Positions 13,243-16,009 of a stretch of DNA of 16,009 nt are shown one piece after another. The stretch is from the NCBI GenBank assembly GCA_002429045.1, contig DIYM01000081.1, positions 1 through 16,009 on the forward strand, given 5' to 3'. Position 1 is the stretch's first letter. Each line of letters opens with the position of its first letter. A program made the translations under genes and the position numbers. Source of the stretch: Phycisphaerales bacterium UBA6054. GTDB taxonomy: Bacteria > Planctomycetota > Phycisphaerae > Phycisphaerales > UBA1924. Below the pieces are notes generated by a model. That model made no database searches. It was not told the DNA's origin and worked only from the letters and a program-made list of their open reading frames with translations.

Positions 13243-13246
13243 GGAG
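13241..13246 (+). promoter_or_regulatory. Ribosome binding site of the AWSEN-repeat gene
   Basis: AAGGAG overlaps the TAA stop of paralogue 3 and lies 6 nt before the ATG at 13253, which fixes the start inside a much longer open frame. Confidence 0.75.
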
Positions 13247-13252
13247 CCCCAA

Positions 13253-13915
13253 ATGAACCGAACCACCACCATCAGCCTCCTCATCGCCGCGGCAACCGCT
13301 ACCCCCGCCCTCGCCCAGTCCACCGGCTTCGCATGGTCGGAAAATGCCGGATGGGTCAACTTCGACGCTGGCAACGGCAACACCCAAGGGCCCGCCTACC
13401 AGACCACCGCCATCACCGGCTTCGCATGGTCGGAGAACCTCGGCTGGATCAACCTCGGCTCGACCGCCAACCCCCCGCCCCGCGACACGCAGACCGGCGG
13501 AGCCTTCGGCGTCGGCATCGACGACGACGGCTACCTCTTCGGCTACGCCTGGTCAGAAAACGCCGGGTGGATCAGCTTCGGCCCACACCCCCAGGTCACC
13601 ACCATCGCCACGCCGTTCGGGCCGATCGACGCCAGCCCCCGCGTCCGGCGCGGCCGCCTGCTCGGCGCCGCCTGGGCCGAGAACTTCGGATGGATCAACC
13701 TCTCCACCAACGACCCGCTCAACCCCGAGAAAGCCGCCCAGATCCTCTGCGCAGCCGACACCGACAACAACGGCGTCGTCAACTTCTTCGATCTGAACCT
13801 CTTCCAAACCCGGTTCGGCGCCGGCTCGCTGCGCGCCGATTGGGACGACAACGGCCTACTCAACTTCTTCGACCTCGCTGACTACCTCGCCGACTTCACC
13901 GCCGGCTGCCCCTAG
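13253..13915 (+). CDS. Secreted AWSEN-repeat protein with C-terminal dockerin-like EF-hand pair
   Basis: The 220-residue product has a signal peptide (MNRTTTISLLIAAATATPALAQ, cleavage about residue 22). Four repeats of the form GxAW(S/A)ENxGW(I/V)xx follow at about residues 25-37, 56-68, 97-109 and 138-150, a pattern predicted to form tryptophan-rich beta strands or blades. The C-terminal 55 residues form a dockerin-like double EF-hand: DTDNNGVVNFFD (169-180) and DWDDNGLLNFFD (196-207), each with Asp/Asn at calcium positions, flanked by Cys166 and Cys219 and ending GCP. This is the GC-type dockerin end typical of many planctomycete secreted proteins and may serve in anchoring or complex assembly. 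It is the last gene of the paralogue operon, 10 nt after copy 3. No catalytic domain is present; I infer a structural or adhesive role. Confidence 0.83.
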   Translation: MNRTTTISLLIAAATATPALAQSTGFAWSENAGWVNFDAGNGNTQGPAYQTTAITGFAWSENLGWINLGSTANPPPRDTQTGGAFGVGIDDDGYLFGYAWSENAGWISFGPHPQVTTIATPFGPIDASPRVRRGRLLGAAWAENFGWINLSTNDPLNPEKAAQILCAADTDNNGVVNFFDLNLFQTRFGAGSLRADWDDNGLLNFFDLADYLADFTAGCP

Positions 13916-13920
13916 CCCAC

Positions 13921-13980
13921 AACCCCAGCCACCCCAACCCCAGCCACCCCAACCTCAGTCACCCCAACCTCAGTCACCCC
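13921..13980. repeat. Four tandem 15-bp repeats at a gene end
   Basis: Two copies of AACCCCAGCCACCCC are followed by two copies of AACCTCAGTCACCCC, and the next bases (AACC) begin a further partial copy. The array starts 5 nt after the AWSEN-gene stop and runs into the 3' end of the minus-strand pilin-like gene, whose stop codon (13970-13972) lies in the last full unit. Unit length is a multiple of three, so all copies stay in that gene's frame. Confidence 0.9.
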
Positions 13981-14482
13981 AACCAAGCCGCTCGATCAGA
14001 GCCCGGTACGACGCGCCGTCCACCCACTCGGCGCTGGTATCGAGGTACGCGACGTTGCCGCCCTCGCCACCCCACAGATCGGGGTGCTCGTACACCAGAA
14101 CCACATCACCGCCGCCGCCGGCATCCAGAGAGGCGATCTGATCCGCGGTCGGCTCGAGGTAGAAGAAAGCCTGCTCGACATCGGCGCCGCGCGCCCGGAA
14201 CATGTCGCGGTCGATCATGTCCGTCGCGATCAGATCCTCACGCCATGTCGCCGCGGACGGCGGCACGCCGCCGTTGTTCCGTATCCAGAACACGACAGCC
14301 TGCGCTATCCCACGCGCCTGAGTCCCGCTCCGCATCCTGTCGGTGTTCTCGTTCGCCTGACGGATCAGATCCGCGCTCGGTATCGCCGACCGCTTGACGT
14401 CCAACGCGACCACGAGGGCGCCGATCGAAACGCCCAACGCGACCACCGAGATCGCGGTTGAGGCTCTGATTGATTGCGTCAT
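13970..14482 (-). CDS. Membrane-anchored pilin-like protein (degenerate H-X9-DG tail)
   Basis: The 170-residue product has one N-terminal hydrophobic helix (about residues 8-28, STAISVVALGVSIGALVVAL) and a soluble domain. The end, GGEGGNVAYLDTSAEWVDG, resembles the GGxNVLxxDGHVxWV tail of planctomycete prepilin-like proteins, with the DG and flanking His altered. There is no FTLIE processing motif, so it is a relative of that family or a convergent single-pass protein, not a canonical prepilin. GGAGG at 14488-14492 lies 5 nt before the ATG at 14482; an in-frame GTG at 14530 would add 16 residues and is less likely. The final codons (GWGD then stop) are part of a 15-bp tandem repeat. It may follow the HD-GYP gene on one transcript (75-nt gap). 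Function unknown. Confidence 0.7.
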   Translation of the reverse strand: MTQSIRASTAISVVALGVSIGALVVALDVKRSAIPSADLIRQANENTDRMRSGTQARGIAQAVVFWIRNNGGVPPSAATWREDLIATDMIDRDMFRARGADVEQAFFYLEPTADQIASLDAGGGGDVVLVYEHPDLWGGEGGNVAYLDTSAEWVDGASYRALIERLGWGD

Positions 14483-14557
14483 GCGAACCTCCAGACAGAC
14501 CGGGAACACCCGACCGGGCAGACGGTGCACGCCCGCACCGGCGACCGCACGGTGACA

Positions 14558-15235
14558 TTAGCCCAGATCCGACGCCCGCCGCTTGATGGCATCGAACTGG
14601 TCCTCGCGGGCCTGCTCGAACGCGGGCAGGGGCACCTCGTCGTTGAAGTAGTGCAGGATGTGGTCGAGTTGGCCGGTCCGGTACAGTTCGGCGAACGCGT
14701 CGACCGCTTCGGGCCAGTAGCGGGCGCCGCTGCCGGCCTGGAGTTCGACCAGTGCCCGCCGGGCCGCGTCCTCGCCCAGGTCGCGCCGGTACGGACGCAC
14801 GCTGGTCATCGCGTCGAAGCTGTCGATGACCGCGAACATGCGCGCGCCGATGGGGATGTCTTCGCCGGCGAGTTGGAACGGATAGCCCTTGCCGTCCCAG
14901 CGTTCGTGGTGGTAGCGGACGAGGTTGAGGATGGGTTCTTCGGTGACATCCATCTGGACCATGCGCCCGTAGCCCGCGACGGTGTGGAGCTTGATGATCT
15001 CGAACTCTTCGTCGGTCAGGCGTCCGGGCTTCTGGAGGACGCGGTCGGGGATGTCGAGCTTGCCGACGTCGTGCAGCGCGGCGGCCTGGGTGACGAGCGC
15101 GATGGTCTCGCGGTCGATGCCGAAGTGCTCGAGGATCGCGCGGGTGTAGAGGACCACCCGCCACGTGTGGGCGGCGGTGGAGAGATCCTTCTGTTCGATC
15201 TCTTTGACGAGCCGTTGAACGGCGGCGGGGTCCAT
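14558..15235 (-). CDS. HD-GYP domain protein (probable cyclic-di-GMP phosphodiesterase)
   Basis: The 225-residue product consists almost entirely of an HD-GYP domain, which hydrolyses cyclic-di-GMP and lowers its cellular level. Metal-binding and signature residues are all visible: HTWRV (His23), ALHDVGK (His55, Asp56, Lys59), KLHTVAGY (His84), YHHERWDGKGYP (His109-His110 and the GYP at 117-119), and AVIDSFDAMTSVRPYR (Asp141), the typical closing motif. It has no receiver, PAS or membrane domain, so it is a stand-alone enzyme whose regulation must come from elsewhere. The ATG at 15235 lacks a Shine-Dalgarno. An overlapping out-of-frame ATG lies 4 nt upstream, and a conserved repeat element abuts the start. 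Confidence 0.9.
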   Translation of the reverse strand: MDPAAVQRLVKEIEQKDLSTAAHTWRVVLYTRAILEHFGIDRETIALVTQAAALHDVGKLDIPDRVLQKPGRLTDEEFEIIKLHTVAGYGRMVQMDVTEEPILNLVRYHHERWDGKGYPFQLAGEDIPIGARMFAVIDSFDAMTSVRPYRRDLGEDAARRALVELQAGSGARYWPEAVDAFAELYRTGQLDHILHYFNDEVPLPAFEQAREDQFDAIKRRASDLG

Positions 15236-15239
15236 GCAT

Positions 15240-15309
15240 GATTGTTGGCGGGGGAAGGGATCGGGGATTTGGGATCAGCCATCAGGGATTGAATCACGCT
15301 TCGCGTGAT
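15240..15309 (-). repeat. Start-proximal hairpin-plus-spacer repeat, copy 1 (before HD-GYP gene)
   Basis: Read on the minus strand, a 7-bp hairpin ATCACGC-GAA-GCGTGAT (15293-15309) is followed by a CCTGATGGCTGATCCC-type spacer ending in AACAATC, 4 nt before the HD-GYP ATG. Copy 2 is at 15846-15911. Confidence 0.8.
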
Positions 15310-15322
15310 GAGCTGATCTGCG

Positions 15323-15841
15323 TCAGAGTTGGAGGTGCATGTGGTGCTCGGCGGCGGATTCGTTGCCGATGCGGACGCAGTCGGGCTCGGTACCCCAGAG
15401 GACGAAGCCGAGCGATTCGTAGAGGGCGCGGGCGTTGGGGGTGCGGTCCGAGACGCCGAGGCAGACGCGTTCGATGGTCGGCCAGTCGCGGGCCTGGTCG
15501 ATGCAGGCGTGCATGACGGCGCGGGCGTAACCGCGGCCGCGGTGGTCGGGGGATGTGAAGACGCCCCACACGGTGGCGAGGTGCGGGTGCTTGATCCGGT
15601 CGGCTCGTTTGATGCCGGCCATCGCGACCAGCGGGGGCTGCTGTCCGTTCGAGCCGGCTGCTTCGATCGCGAAGATGGACTGGGACCCGTCGGCCAGGGC
15701 CCGGCGGGCGGCATCCTCGGACTCGAAGCGGTCGTCGCCCGGCGCCGAGCCGAAGGCCCAGGGGTCGGTGACGAGTGCTTGCGCCCGGAGGGCGCGGAGG
15801 CGGGCGGTGTCTGTGGTTGTGAGTTTGATGGCGCGGGGCAT
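15323..15841 (-). CDS. GNAT-family N-acetyltransferase
   Basis: The 172-residue product is a GCN5-related acetyltransferase that transfers an acetyl group from acetyl-CoA to an amine. Motif A is visible as TVWGVFTSPDHRGRGYARAV, with the R-G-R-G-Y-A pyrophosphate loop at about 101-106. Motif B is ARALYESLGF (about 137-146), and the C-terminal strand is EHHMHLQL. The N-terminal LRALRAQALVTDPWAFGS resembles the GNAT subgroup that includes many uncharacterised small-molecule or protein acetyltransferases. Substrate cannot be inferred. The start at 15841 follows a conserved repeat element and has no clear Shine-Dalgarno. It is separated from the HD-GYP gene by 87 nt that contain copy 1 of that element. 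Confidence 0.88.
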   Translation of the reverse strand: MPRAIKLTTTDTARLRALRAQALVTDPWAFGSAPGDDRFESEDAARRALADGSQSIFAIEAAGSNGQQPPLVAMAGIKRADRIKHPHLATVWGVFTSPDHRGRGYARAVMHACIDQARDWPTIERVCLGVSDRTPNARALYESLGFVLWGTEPDCVRIGNESAAEHHMHLQL

Positions 15842-15845
15842 GTCG

Positions 15846-15911
15846 GATTGTTGGGGGGAGGGATCAGGGATTGGGGATCAGGCATCAGGGGGTGTGGCAC
15901 GCTTCGCGTGC
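15846..15911 (-). repeat. Start-proximal hairpin-plus-spacer repeat, copy 2 (before GNAT gene)
   Basis: Minus-strand GCACGC-GAA-GCGTGC (15897-15911) is followed by CCTGATGCCTGATCCC-type sequence ending in AACAATC, 4 nt before the GNAT ATG. The outer stem pair differs from copy 1 in a compensated way (T-A in one, G-C in the other). Confidence 0.8.
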
Positions 15912-15933
15912 GAGGATTAGGTTTGGCCCCCTC

Positions 15934-15974
15934 CGGCCGGCTGCGCCGGCCGCCTCCCCCGCGGGCGGGGGAGG
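15934..15974. repeat. Two adjacent GC-only hairpins at the right end
   Basis: CGGCCGGC-TGC-GCCGGCCG (15934-15952) is immediately followed by CCTCCCCCGC-GG-GCGGGGGAGG (15953-15974), stems of 8 and 10 bp without mismatch. No T-tract follows on plus; the minus strand ends in GGGGGCCAAACC. It may terminate a gene outside the window or be a dispersed repeat. Positions 15912-16009 show no gene. Confidence 0.6.
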
Positions 15975-16009
15975 GCGTGAGTTGTTGTGCGGCGAGTCGG
16001 GATTGGTGG

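Noticed and set aside
13921..13980. Short direct repeats considered as a CRISPR array
   Set aside because: The 15-bp units are contiguous with no spacers and there are no cas genes; it is a simple tandem repeat.

Overview
This is GC-rich DNA (many blocks near 65-80% G+C by eye), tightly packed with genes on both strands. It most likely comes from a planctomycete of the Phycisphaerae type. The clues are a secreted protein with a C-terminal dockerin-like double EF-hand flanked by cysteines and ending in GCP, prepilin-like proteins with the FTLI(D/E) signature and degenerate H-X9-DG tails, many proteins with signal peptides, and an ECF sigma factor paired with a membrane anti-sigma factor. The assignment is an inference from gene style; there is no rRNA to confirm it.

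Layout. Positions 1-1020: fluoride channel crcB followed by a SixA-type histidine phosphatase (+), then tRNA-Ala(UGC) on the minus strand. Positions 1123-4070: a beta-barrel-like outer-membrane protein (+) meets a secreted cyclophilin-type isomerase (-) with overlapping stop codons, followed by a prepilin-like protein (-). Positions 4388-5904: ECF sigma factor plus RskA-like anti-sigma factor, closed by a hairpin shared with the convergent next gene. Positions 6013-8658: a long cytoplasmic coiled-coil protein with two C-terminal membrane segments and a Wzz-like loop between them (-). Positions 9069-9591: a small cysteine-rich membrane-anchored protein with its own terminator. Positions 9628-11411: aldose 1-epimerase, HPF-like ribosome hibernation factor and EVE-domain protein, all (+). 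Positions 11583-13915: an operon of three tandem paralogous secreted proteins of unknown family, coupled by ATGA overlaps, plus a secreted protein with four GxAW(S/A)ENxGW repeats and a dockerin-like tail. Positions 13921-16009: a 15-bp tandem repeat running into the end of a pilin-like gene (-), an HD-GYP protein (-), a GNAT acetyltransferase (-), and a repeated hairpin-plus-spacer element that sits 4 nt before the start codons of both of the last two genes.

The most promising undescribed material is the 11.6-13.9 kb operon. It encodes three secreted paralogues whose signal-peptide DNA is almost identical between copies 2 and 3 while their mature parts diverge and have much lower GC, translated together with a repeat/dockerin protein. 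Second in interest are the coiled-coil/Wzz-like fusion, the protein with cysteines at six-residue spacing, and the duplicated start-codon-proximal element at 15.2 and 15.9 kb. Housekeeping and stress functions (fluoride export, hibernation factor, sugar mutarotation) surround these and look ordinary.
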